A DNA stretch of 64,000 nucleotides from Algoriphagus marincola DSM 16067 (GTDB taxonomy: Bacteria > Bacteroidota > Bacteroidia > Cytophagales > Cyclobacteriaceae), in assembly GCF_000429405.1 (NCBI RefSeq), contig NZ_KE386897.1, positions 70,031 to 134,030 on the forward strand, in the 5' to 3' direction. The notes beneath the pieces were generated by a model that was not told the DNA's origin, did no database searches, and saw only the letters and a list, made by a program, of their open reading frames with translations. Below are positions 34,117 to 44,705 of this stretch, piece after piece (the first letter of the stretch is position 1; each line of letters opens with the position of its first letter). Both the position numbers and the translations under genes were made by a program.

Positions 34117-34742
34117 TAGCCCAAGGTGATTTTGCCATCAAAAATTTTCAGAATGGAATCATATTCAAGAAGTGATTCGAAATTGACCAGATGCCCGGTA
34201 ATCAAAAAAGTTACTCCTGATTTCCGGGCACTCAAAATCAAATTCCGTAAATGATCTTGTGCCTCCAAATCAATGGTTGTAAAGGGTTCATCCAAAATAA
34301 TCAAACCTGGATCACCCAGAAAGGCTAGAATTAATCCGGCTTTTTTTAGCATTCCACTAGAATAGGAGGAAATAGGGTTTTTGGAAAAATCTCCGATTCG
34401 GAATTCTCTTTTGAGAGACTCCACTTGGGTTTTTGAGCCTCCCTTAGTTTTAAGAGTGAATCGGATTAGCTCATCTAAGCTGAGAAAATTTGGAAAATGA
34501 GGTTCAGCATCTGAGTAGTTAATCTTTTTCCTGTAAGGTATAGGACTACTTTTTATGGAGACACCATCCCAAATAATATCTCCTTCGAAATCATGAATTC
34601 CAGCGATGGCTTTGAGCAGTGTGGATTTTCCAGAGCCATTTTCGCCTTTGATCAAATGAATTCCCACACCTAGTTTCAAGTCTTCAATTTGAAGCTTAAA
34701 GCCCGTTGAATAGTCTTTTTTGAATTGAGAGATTTCAAGCAT
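34116..34742 (-). CDS. ABC transporter ATP-binding protein
   Basis: The compact 208-residue ATPase has Walker A GENGSGKS (residues 33-40), the signature region ISSYSSGMLKKAGLILAF, in which SYSSGM replaces LSGGQ, Walker B LIILDEPFTTID and the H-loop in LITGH. The modified signature is common in small two-component exporters. It overlaps the membrane protein gene by one base and forms a two-gene operon with it. The cargo is unknown. Confidence 0.88.
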   Translation of the reverse strand: MLEISQFKKDYSTGFKLQIEDLKLGVGIHLIKGENGSGKSTLLKAIAGIHDFEGDIIWDGVSIKSSPIPYRKKINYSDAEPHFPNFLSLDELIRFTLKTKGGSKTQVESLKREFRIGDFSKNPISSYSSGMLKKAGLILAFLGDPGLIILDEPFTTIDLEAQDHLRNLILSARKSGVTFLITGHLVNFESLLEYDSILKIFDGKITLG

Positions 34743-34840
34743 AAGTGTGATTAGCCTTCGATTTTTGAAAATTTAAAGTAGGAAATTGTCAGAATAGGAG
34801 GGTATTAAAAAATGTGAATTGATAAAAAGGTGTCATTTTT

Positions 34841-36325
34841 CTAGCTCTTATTTACTCTTCCAAAAATCGAACTCAAAACAAATCCAACCACAAAAATCGT
34901 TAAGGTTCCCATCACAATAGTCATATTAGAATGAAGGGGCTGACCCCAAGGGCTTGTCCTACCCGCTAAGCTTAGAATAGCAGGCAAACTCATCCATGAG
35001 ATGACAATAACTCCTGTCAAAACAGCGATTGCTGCTTGATTGCTTCTGGTCCTTCGGACAATAATGCCTAGCAAAAACAATCCGAGAATTCCTCCGCTAA
35101 AAATTGAAGCCAAGGCCCACCATGCATCCAAGGCACTGCTGACCCCATTGAAGGCCAAGCCCACAAGAATTGCCAAAAGTCCCATAGCCAGGGAAGAAAT
35201 CCGGAGTACGTTGAGGTCGGACTTGGCGGGTAGATTGGGATTTAGGTATTTTTTGACATGATCGGAGAGAATTACCGTTGCTGAGCTATTGATACTGGTG
35301 GAAAGCGTACTCATACCGGCAGCGAAAATGGAGGCAATCAATAATCCCGTTAAGCCAATAGGCAACTCCGATACAATGAAGTGGGGAAAGACGCTATCCG
35401 CCTGAATGCCCTCAGGTAATAAATAAGGCTGAGTCTGATAGAATCCAAAGAGAGCGGTTCCAATCAAAAAGAAAAGAGCAGAAACTGGAATATAAAGCAG
35501 ACTTCCGAGCCAGGTGGATCGCTTGGCATCTTGATCGCTTTTGGCAGAAATGTATCGCTGGACGTAGCTTTGATCGATCCCGAAATTTTGAAGGTTGATA
35601 AATAGGCCATAAACCAAGATCATCCAAAATGTAGAGCTTCCAAAATCCCATTCAAAGCTTCCTAGACTGAATTTTTCATTGGCATCTGCTACTTCAAAGA
35701 GCTTGGAAGCACCTCCTGGAATTTTCCAGAAAATTATTCCGAGACAAATAATTGCTCCTCCAATTAAAATCAAGCCTTGGATTGCATCGGTCCATATCAC
35801 CGCTTCAATCCCTCCCAGCATGGCATAAATGACTACGATCAGTCCAGTCATAGCGATCACCCAGGCGATACTCCATCCAAACAGGAAGTGCATTGGTAAG
35901 GCAAGCAGGTAAAGAATAGCTCCCATGCGGGCGAGCTGGGTGAGCAAATAGCAAGTGGATGCATAAATCCTCGCCCACGGTCCAAAGCGCTCCTCCAAAT
36001 AGAAATATGCCGAATCACTTGAAATACTCCTATAGTGAGGAACAAAATATCGAACTGATATCCAGGCTGCTATGGGAATGGAAAGACTAAAAACAAAGCC
36101 ATTCCAATTGCTTAGATAAGCATTGCCGGGTAAAGCTAAAAAGCTGATACTACTCACGAAGGTTGCAAAAATTGACATGCCAATTGCCCAGGCAGGTAGC
36201 CTTCCACCTCCGGTGGTAAAGTCTTTAGCGGTACGCTTTCGAAATGAAAAAGAAACGCCAAAACCTAAAATCAGCAATAGGTAAAGAATAAAAATCAGGG
36301 TGTCCCAAATCGGCAGCTCAGCCAT
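34841..36325 (-). CDS. Sodium:solute symporter (SSS family)
   Basis: The 494-residue inner-membrane protein has about 13 helices and SSS features: FGVSFSFRKRTAKDFTTGGGRLPAWAIGMSIFATFVSSISFLALPG at the N-terminus and GLLIASIFAAGMSTLSTSINSSATVI, the conserved serine-rich helix. Its ATG shares a base with the stop of the aldolase gene (TAATG). Relatives adjacent to NanA-type genes often carry sialic acids, sugars or sugar acids. Within this operon it most likely imports the monosaccharide or acid released by the extracellular enzymes. Confidence 0.87.
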   Translation of the reverse strand: MAELPIWDTLIFILYLLLILGFGVSFSFRKRTAKDFTTGGGRLPAWAIGMSIFATFVSSISFLALPGNAYLSNWNGFVFSLSIPIAAWISVRYFVPHYRSISSDSAYFYLEERFGPWARIYASTCYLLTQLARMGAILYLLALPMHFLFGWSIAWVIAMTGLIVVIYAMLGGIEAVIWTDAIQGLILIGGAIICLGIIFWKIPGGASKLFEVADANEKFSLGSFEWDFGSSTFWMILVYGLFINLQNFGIDQSYVQRYISAKSDQDAKRSTWLGSLLYIPVSALFFLIGTALFGFYQTQPYLLPEGIQADSVFPHFIVSELPIGLTGLLIASIFAAGMSTLSTSINSSATVILSDHVKKYLNPNLPAKSDLNVLRISSLAMGLLAILVGLAFNGVSSALDAWWALASIFSGGILGLFLLGIIVRRTRSNQAAIAVLTGVIVISWMSLPAILSLAGRTSPWGQPLHSNMTIVMGTLTIFVVGFVLSSIFGRVNKS

Positions 36326-37257
36326 TATTCCTCCAGAAATTTGTGGATTTTGGACTTGATTCTTTCAAACTTCTTGTGGAAGGTCTGCCTTTCCTCTTCT
36401 GTGAAGCTCCTTTGGGGAGGGGATAAAATTCCACCGGACAAGTGCGAAAGTTTCATGCATTCTTTCAGTCCTTTGAGATAGGAGGAGGGATGGGATACAT
36501 GGTGGTAAAGCTCTTGGCTGATTTCCCATATGAGGTTTTGGTATTCCTGGGCTTCTTCTACCTTGCCTTGGATGAAGCTTTCATAGCATTTAACATAGAC
36601 TTCAGGAAAGGCATTGGCACCACCACTCACTCCACCTGAAAAGCCATACTGAAGTGCATCAAGCAATCGCTCTTCCGGTCCCATCAGTAGGATGAAGTCA
36701 GGGTCTGTTCTGAATGCCTCACTTAATTGAGTCAGATATTCTTTGCTGTCCGTACTGTCTTTGATTCCAAGGATATTAGGGTGCGTAGACAGTCTGATTA
36801 CCGTCTCAATATTCAAATTGGTCTTAGCATGAGAGGGAATATTGTAAAGCAAAAGCGGTAACTCTGTGCGATTGGCCAGGTCCCTGTAATACTTTTCCAG
36901 ATCTTCCTGACTGATATTCATATAAAAAGGAGGGGCAGCCACCAAGGCATCTGCACCATAGTTTTTGGCCATTTCTGCTAGCTCCAAGCTATTTCCCATA
37001 GAGCAGTCAGTAATCCCCACCAAAACAGGAATTCTGTGATTCACGAGTTTACAGGTTTCTCGGATCATCTGAATCTTGATCTTTTGCTGCAAAGAGGGTG
37101 ATTCTCCGGTTGTTCCTAAAATGAAGACACCATGTACTCCTGCATCGATTACATGGTTTAGTATTTTTTCCAGCGAAAAGCTATCCAAGGTAAAATCCGG
37201 CAAAAGTGGAGTCACCAAGGGGGGAATTATCCCAGTAAAAGTGAGTTTTTGGTTCAT
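36325..37257 (-). CDS. DapA/NanA-family aldolase or dehydratase
   Basis: The 310-residue TIM-barrel enzyme has the class I pyruvate-aldolase motifs: GTTGE (48-52), the catalytic Y138 in LLLYNIPSH and Schiff-base K166 in ILGIKDST. The family includes N-acetylneuraminate lyase, 2-keto-3-deoxygluconate aldolase and dihydrodipicolinate synthase. Context argues for sugar-acid cleavage: it is fused by overlaps to the Asp-box hydrolase gene upstream (4 bases) and the symporter downstream (1 base). Whether the substrate is a sialic acid or a keto-deoxy uronate product cannot be decided from sequence. Confidence 0.85.
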   Translation of the reverse strand: MNQKLTFTGIIPPLVTPLLPDFTLDSFSLEKILNHVIDAGVHGVFILGTTGESPSLQQKIKIQMIRETCKLVNHRIPVLVGITDCSMGNSLELAEMAKNYGADALVAAPPFYMNISQEDLEKYYRDLANRTELPLLLYNIPSHAKTNLNIETVIRLSTHPNILGIKDSTDSKEYLTQLSEAFRTDPDFILLMGPEERLLDALQYGFSGGVSGGANAFPEVYVKCYESFIQGKVEEAQEYQNLIWEISQELYHHVSHPSSYLKGLKECMKLSHLSGGILSPPQRSFTEEERQTFHKKFERIKSKIHKFLEE

Positions 37258-38255
37258 AGGCTGAGGTGTACGTATTTGATTTTTTCTCGCTGATAGGTAT
37301 AGGTCAAATGGATGCTTCCGTCTTTGGCTTGAATGATGGCCGGATAGCTAAACTCTCCAGACTTTTCATCTTCCAAAACCAAAATCTCCTCCCAATTGAG
37401 GCCATCAGCTGATCCCAAAAGGCTGAGTTTATTTCTACCTTTCGGAATGGGGTTGCAAAGCAATAAATGATACCCGTTTTCTAAGGTTATGGCATCGATA
37501 CCCGAACCATTGTGTACCAAACCACTTGAACTGAGTTCCGTCCAGGTTTTCCCATTGTCTTCAGACCAAGCTGTGGCAATCACACCTTCCTGTGTTCGGG
37601 TAAGGATTTGAAGCTTTTGATCTCCATGAAAAAGCACCGTGGGCTGTATGGCCTGAAAAGGACCGGGAACTTCAATCTTGTACCAGTTTTCAAGATTGGC
37701 ATCAGTGAATTCCAGGTGAGTAGTCCAGATTCCATTGGTCTCAAAACTGGATGGATGCATTAAATTTCCATTTGAAAGAGTCACGCTCTTATTTTTCACA
37801 GGGCCCAAAAATCCAGGAGGAGTTTGAATAGCTTTGGACCAGGACTTCCCTCCATCGTTTGACTTTTTATAGAGTCCCCACCATTCGCGAGGATTTGGCC
37901 CTTCTTTATAAAAGAGTAAAACTTCACCATCCGGTTTTTGAAAGAGAACAGGATTCCAGGTTGGATTTCTAAATACCTCGTTTTCAATTCCATCGGCCAC
38001 CAAAGTAGGTGTGGACCATCCTTTTTGATCTCTCAAAGAGGTATAAATACTGACATCCGGGTGACGCTCATAGGTGCCCCCAAACCAAGACGCTAAAATA
38101 CCATCCTCCGTTTCGATCAAGGTTGAGGCATGGCAGGAAGGAAAGGGTGCATTTTCATAGATAAACTCCTGGCTGATGATTTTGGGGTTTATTTTTTCAG
38201 AATCGGAACTGGTGATTTGAAAGAGCATTCCAATCAATTGAATCAATATGGCCAT
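37254..38255 (-). CDS. Exported Asp-box (BNR) hydrolase, sialidase-like
   Basis: The 333-residue protein has a short N-terminal hydrophobic stretch (MAILIQLIGMLFQITSS) and a six-bladed propeller pattern with Asp-boxes SNDGGKSW and SEDNGKTW. FPSCHASTLIETEDGILASWFGGT is typical of the BNR-like family rather than of classical GH33, whose FRIP motif is missing. Reported activities in this broad family include sialidase, rhamnosidase-like and lyase functions, so the linkage cleaved is open. It overlaps the aldolase gene by 4 bases. Confidence 0.72.
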   Translation of the reverse strand: MAILIQLIGMLFQITSSDSEKINPKIISQEFIYENAPFPSCHASTLIETEDGILASWFGGTYERHPDVSIYTSLRDQKGWSTPTLVADGIENEVFRNPTWNPVLFQKPDGEVLLFYKEGPNPREWWGLYKKSNDGGKSWSKAIQTPPGFLGPVKNKSVTLSNGNLMHPSSFETNGIWTTHLEFTDANLENWYKIEVPGPFQAIQPTVLFHGDQKLQILTRTQEGVIATAWSEDNGKTWTELSSSGLVHNGSGIDAITLENGYHLLLCNPIPKGRNKLSLLGSADGLNWEEILVLEDEKSGEFSYPAIIQAKDGSIHLTYTYQREKIKYVHLSL

Positions 38256-38311
38256 AGTACAAGGGGCTTGAGATGGAAAGTTTTGAATAGGTGTTGGGGA
38301 AAACGGTTGAT

Positions 38312-39505
38312 TTAGATTCCTAGAGATTTTTTGGCGAATGCCAGGAAAATCTCCCAGTCTTCCCAGGTCAAATTATGTTCGCCCTCACGAATATGGTAGC
38401 CCAAAGTGTTGGAGGAAACCGGGCCGTTCAGTTCTTCCCAGGTTGTTTTAAAAGGACTCTCCTTTGCATAAATCTGAGAAAAGACTTCACTACCGATCTG
38501 CAACGCAAGATACTCGCCTTTTGGATCGGCCCATTCATCGGCTTTTGCACTAGCGTAGTAAACGGCCCTCGGAGCGATCAGTGCTGGCAACATGTGCTGG
38601 TCGAGTGGAAGCGATTCTTCAGCACCATTGTACTTCCGGAAATTCTCTGCAAACCAATGGGTGAATCGATTATTGATGATTTCCACGGTTTCTCCAAATT
38701 TCCTTTTTGACAAAGCCGCTCCTCCGCAGCCGGATTCATTGGAGTAGGTAATCGCCCATCGAGGGTCATTGGCAGAAGCCCAAAGAGCTGCTTTTCCTGA
38801 TCTGGAGTGCCCCACCAGAATGGATTTTTTTGAATCGATAACCTGATGCTGCTCGAAGTAATCCATGGCTCTCATTGCTCCCCATCCCCAAGCTCCCAAA
38901 GCTTTCAGTCCATCACTTTGTTCTTTTTGCTCTGGATAAAGGTTATTCAAAATACCATTCATGTATCGAATCGTGTCATCCGGTGCCACCGTTTCTGCAT
39001 GAAAAGAGGCTGTGGCAAAACCCCTTTCGATCAATTCAGCTACCGGCCAATATCCTTCCTCTGCCAAAGATCCATCCTCTTCTGGGTCTCGATGGTTGAT
39101 CAGCAAAATAATGGGATAGGGGCCATTGGATTTCTTGGGTAGCAAGAGATTTAGCCGCATGCTATGGGAGCGATCACCAAGCTGGATTTTGATATCTACC
39201 TCTTCAAGCTTGGCAATGGAATTGAATTCATGATCCAATCTTTCATTCACTTCAAAGCTGACTTGATCGAAGTCTTTTGGTATTTGACCATAAACTTCAG
39301 ATTCAAAAAGCCTGAAAATTTCCGGTTTTCGAATACTTTCCCATTCCTCTTTTGAATTGATGACTTTTCCTTTTTCGCTGATGAAAATGGAAGGAAGGTG
39401 AAGAGGTGGAACCTTGCTTTCATCGTAATTGACTTGAGAAAGTGCCATCTTTGATGGGAGTAAAATGGTTAAAAAAACAGCCAGTAATTTGAGCCGAGTT
39501 TGCAT
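38312..39505 (-). CDS. CE15-type glucuronoyl esterase
   Basis: The 397-residue secreted protein (signal 1-23, ending MALSQ) has CE15 features: nucleophile S234 in GHSRSGKAALWA followed by R235, E257 in SNESGCGGAALSKRKFGET, LPLDQHMLPALIAPRAVY, and H377 in REGEHNLTWEDW. Bacterial CE15 enzymes hydrolyse esters of glucuronic acid, such as those joining glucuronoxylan to lignin; some algal-polymer versions are known. It lies 13 bases after the PqaA-like gene and 56 bases before the Asp-box hydrolase gene in the same direction, suggesting that the operon handles a uronate-bearing glycan. Confidence 0.88.
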   Translation of the reverse strand: MQTRLKLLAVFLTILLPSKMALSQVNYDESKVPPLHLPSIFISEKGKVINSKEEWESIRKPEIFRLFESEVYGQIPKDFDQVSFEVNERLDHEFNSIAKLEEVDIKIQLGDRSHSMRLNLLLPKKSNGPYPIILLINHRDPEEDGSLAEEGYWPVAELIERGFATASFHAETVAPDDTIRYMNGILNNLYPEQKEQSDGLKALGAWGWGAMRAMDYFEQHQVIDSKKSILVGHSRSGKAALWASANDPRWAITYSNESGCGGAALSKRKFGETVEIINNRFTHWFAENFRKYNGAEESLPLDQHMLPALIAPRAVYYASAKADEWADPKGEYLALQIGSEVFSQIYAKESPFKTTWEELNGPVSSNTLGYHIREGEHNLTWEDWEIFLAFAKKSLGI

Positions 39506-39517
39506 AATTTCTGACCG

Positions 39518-40948
39518 TTAATTTGCTTCTTCTGCTACTCTTGAAGGCACAAAAGGCTCAAATGGATATTCTGTTGGTAAAATTTCAATTCCGGAAGTCA
39601 CTTTGAGTGGTGTCTCTCCAGCAAAGGTTAATTCCACAAAATACCCTCTAAACCCCTCATCCGGGATCTGCATATTGACCTCAAGCTCTCCTTCTGCCGG
39701 CATGGCGATTTCTTCTGCTACCCAGTTAGGACCAAATTCATCCACTCTGAAATCTCTGGAAAGCGGATTGTATGCCGACCATAATTTGACAGAAACAGGC
39801 ATCTGCTCGGGATTGACTTTGACATGAATGGTGTTTCCTTCTATTCGCCAAGAATAATCCGGTCGCTTTTCATTATCTAAAACTGAATTGTAAAAGGAAA
39901 TCAGGTTTGGTAGCGCATCCGATTCGCTCAAGTCATGTCCGAAATTTGGGACGTACTGCACGTGCTTTTCACCTTGCAGCTCATTCCAATAAAACTCCCA
40001 ACTATCAGGTTGGAAAAACTGATCTCCTGCTGCATTGATCAGAAGTTTCGGCAGGTCTAACTCATCGATAAAAGAGTAAGGTTCTGTAATCTCCAGCAAG
40101 CGATCAAACTCCGGTGTTCCCATCCACTCCATAATTCCCTCTTGCACATAATTATCCACGGCAGGTGCCCAGAATCCATAGTTCCGCCAATGATGCATAA
40201 AGGAAGGCTCCAGATTGAGCATATCGATCACAACCGGTGCAATAGCTACCACCCTGTTATCGGTAGCAGCTGTAGTCCAGGTAGTCCATCCCCGCTTAGA
40301 AGCTCCAGCTACAAAAAAATTGTTCAAATCCTTCTGGTAGTTTTCTTTGACTACTTCTTGAATAGCATCCATAGCTAGTTTGACGGCTTTGGTCATGGGA
40401 AATCGAGCTAGCCAGATAGCATCTTCGTCTTTGGCTCCGCCTTCCAAAAACTTCCTCCAGCCATAAGCAATGATGGCATCTTCATATCGCTCGCCTTCCG
40501 GATCTCCCGCAAAAGTGATAGGTTGAAAAGGGACATTGTGGATTTGAGCGACGATGGAATTGGTCTGAGATGCTGCTGCTTTTAGTAGGGCATCAGGCTC
40601 CTGAGGCATCTCAGTTTCCCTGCTTCCACCACCGATCCAGAGCATTCCGGTTTGATGGGGAGTGTTTTTAGGAACCAGGATCGAAACCCAATGCCACCAG
40701 AGGGTTTCATCCACCAATGAATCGCTGAGCCACTTTTGGGAGTACATTTTCAGAACGTGAAAATCCATTTCTTCTCCAGGGACGGAATGCACTATTTCAT
40801 AGGAAAAGTCAGATGATTCCGATTGAACATAGGCCTCGAGCAAGTCGATTTGGCTAGGTTCTTCTTCTGGTGATTTTTCTACAGGGCCTTTGCAAGCGAA
40901 AATACCAAAGGCAATTATTAGGACTAAGAAATAAGATTTTGTTTGCAT
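39518..40948 (-). CDS. PhoPQ-activated pathogenicity-related (PqaA-like) lipoprotein
   Basis: The 476-residue protein has a lipoprotein signal with C19 (LIIAFGIFACKG). The mature part is a PqaA-type alpha/beta hydrolase: FSYEIVHSVPGEEMDFHVLKMYSQKW and WWHWVSILVPKN are characteristic, and GASKRGWTTWTTAATDNRV contains the serine nucleophile elbow. A C-terminal beta domain starts near residue 370. The family has no firmly settled substrate. It is the first gene of the leftward operon and is divergent from the GH97 gene with a 103-base intervening region. Confidence 0.82.
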   Translation of the reverse strand: MQTKSYFLVLIIAFGIFACKGPVEKSPEEEPSQIDLLEAYVQSESSDFSYEIVHSVPGEEMDFHVLKMYSQKWLSDSLVDETLWWHWVSILVPKNTPHQTGMLWIGGGSRETEMPQEPDALLKAAASQTNSIVAQIHNVPFQPITFAGDPEGERYEDAIIAYGWRKFLEGGAKDEDAIWLARFPMTKAVKLAMDAIQEVVKENYQKDLNNFFVAGASKRGWTTWTTAATDNRVVAIAPVVIDMLNLEPSFMHHWRNYGFWAPAVDNYVQEGIMEWMGTPEFDRLLEITEPYSFIDELDLPKLLINAAGDQFFQPDSWEFYWNELQGEKHVQYVPNFGHDLSESDALPNLISFYNSVLDNEKRPDYSWRIEGNTIHVKVNPEQMPVSVKLWSAYNPLSRDFRVDEFGPNWVAEEIAMPAEGELEVNMQIPDEGFRGYFVELTFAGETPLKVTSGIEILPTEYPFEPFVPSRVAEEAN

Positions 40949-41033
40949 TTTTTCTGGGTTTGGGGCTATTGTTACTAGTGAATAATAGGTAAAAACTAAT
41001 AATTTTAAATTCAGTCAACAAGAGAAGAGCTAA

Positions 41034-43199
<2,166 letters not shown>

Positions 43200-43287
43200 G
43201 TGATAGGAGTGGTCGGTGGAGTCACTGGCAAAGAGACTTAAAGCAAGTCCAATTTGAATAATTTGTATATTTAAGAAAGTTTGAAAA

Positions 43288-43503
43288 ATGGAAACTATAA
43301 GAATCGATATTCTGAATCCTAAAGCTAAAGCGCTATTAAAAGATTTGGCAAATTTAGATTTGATAAGGATTAGAAAGGAACCATCTCAAAATGAGTTTTC
43401 TGATTTATTAAAGAACTTCAGGAAAAATTCAGATGAAGTACCTAGTTTAGAAGAGATAACAAAAGAGGTTGAAGAAGTTCGGAAAGCCCGCTATGCGAAA
43501 TAG
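43288..43503 (+). CDS. Antitoxin of a VapBC-like pair (second locus)
   Basis: The 71-residue protein METIRIDILNPKAKALLKDL... is typical of small antitoxins paired with PIN toxins in Bacteroidota: an N-terminal DNA-binding-like half, then EEITKEVEEVRKARYAK for toxin binding. The C-terminal pattern resembles that of the antitoxin at 14848-15078. The following toxin frame starts 11 bases inside its end but is destroyed after 22 codons, so this looks like an orphan antitoxin. Confidence 0.75.
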   Translation: METIRIDILNPKAKALLKDLANLDLIRIRKEPSQNEFSDLLKNFRKNSDEVPSLEEITKEVEEVRKARYAK

Positions 43504-43561
43504 CAGGGTTATTTTGGATACAAACCTTTGGATTAGTTTTTTGATATCCAAAAGACACTAG
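43493..43561 (+). pseudogene. Truncated PIN-domain toxin remnant
   Basis: The frame MRNSRVILDTNLWISFLISK + RH ends at TAG (43559-43561). It is unmistakably the beginning of a PIN toxin (compare VIFDTNVWISFLIGKR of the pseudogene at 14448-14867), with the first active-site acid D9. The following bases do not continue the domain in any frame, so the rest was deleted. Overlap with the antitoxin gene (11 bases) is the normal arrangement for a functional pair. Confidence 0.82.
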
Positions 43562-43614
43562 TATTATTTTATTGATTTAAACCTCTATTTTTAGTAATCG
43601 TTATTAAATTAATT

Positions 43615-44652
43615 ATGATTAGGCTGAATTTAGTTCTCGGGTTTGTTTTTGTTCTTTTTTCATCTTGTGATAGAGAGGAAGGTATTGAGCCTATCGGCCT
43701 TCCTTTGGTAAGCTGGGATGTCATCGAAATAGGCCCTAATTACTTTGGACAATATTGGGATTATCATTTTTTGGATGAACGTCAAGGCTTTTTTTTGAGT
43801 AATTCGCTTCTCAAATCTGAGGATGGAGGAAGAAATTTTTCTCCCATAACAGAAAGCTTAAATTCTCTCAATTTAAGGGAATTGGCAGTATTAGATGAGG
43901 ATTTTATATGGATAGCTCTGGATAGTTTAGATCTAGTAAATGAAGAGGTGGTGACCAATTTTATGCATACCAGAGATGGAGGAGAAAATTGGGAAAAATG
44001 GACCGTTTCTAATGTGAGAATGGATGAAATCTCCTTCATTTCGCCTGAAAAAGGATTTGCTTTTGGAGTTCAATTTTTCCCTGATCAAGTTGATGGAAAG
44101 TATCAAGTTTTTAAAACTGACGATGGGGGCAAAACTTGGTCTGAGGTTGAGGATATTGTAGTGAATAATAATCTTCGAAATTTTGTTTGGAAAGACTCAC
44201 AAACAGGCTATTTATTGGATTGGGCCGGACCGCAATATATTACCTATGATGCCGGTGAGACGTGGGCTTTATTGCCTTCAATAGGTGAACCAACTGATAT
44301 TTTATTTTATGCTGGAGATGAAAATCTTTTTTTCATTTATCGGGATCAACAAACTCTAAGAATAGATAGATCAACTGGCGAAGTTCAAAAAGTAGTAGAT
44401 CATCCTCTTCTAATAGTAAGTCATCGGGGAGAAGAATATCTGGGAATATTATTAATTGATGGATGTCTGAATCCAAACACCTGCATCAGAAGGTGGGTGA
44501 CTTCAAGTGATTCCGGAAAAACCTGGTCTCAAAAAGAAATATGCCCCTATGAAGTAGGATATAACTTTTCATCTCAACAATTAAGTCCCGGAAAGGCCGT
44601 GTTTCCTGTAGGAAACCTTATTGATGAGTTGATTTTTGTATCAAAAAAATAG
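43615..44652 (+). CDS. Asp-box propeller lipoprotein (YCF48-like)
   Basis: The 345-residue protein has a lipoprotein signal with C18 (VFVLFSSCDREE). Blades are marked by SEDGGRNF, TRDGGENW, TDDGGKTW, TYDAGETW and SSDSGKTW, the arrangement seen in photosystem-assembly-factor-like or sortilin-like propellers. No catalytic residues of a sialidase (no FRIP) are seen. It follows the decayed toxin/antitoxin pair and converges on the sialidase gene at 44706. A binding role at the outer membrane is inferred. Confidence 0.72.
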   Translation: MIRLNLVLGFVFVLFSSCDREEGIEPIGLPLVSWDVIEIGPNYFGQYWDYHFLDERQGFFLSNSLLKSEDGGRNFSPITESLNSLNLRELAVLDEDFIWIALDSLDLVNEEVVTNFMHTRDGGENWEKWTVSNVRMDEISFISPEKGFAFGVQFFPDQVDGKYQVFKTDDGGKTWSEVEDIVVNNNLRNFVWKDSQTGYLLDWAGPQYITYDAGETWALLPSIGEPTDILFYAGDENLFFIYRDQQTLRIDRSTGEVQKVVDHPLLIVSHRGEEYLGILLIDGCLNPNTCIRRWVTSSDSGKTWSQKEICPYEVGYNFSSQQLSPGKAVFPVGNLIDELIFVSKK

Positions 44653-44705
44653 TGGTTTATAAATACTTATTTTAATAATGGCTTTGAATTTGAGAAGGGG
44701 TAGCT

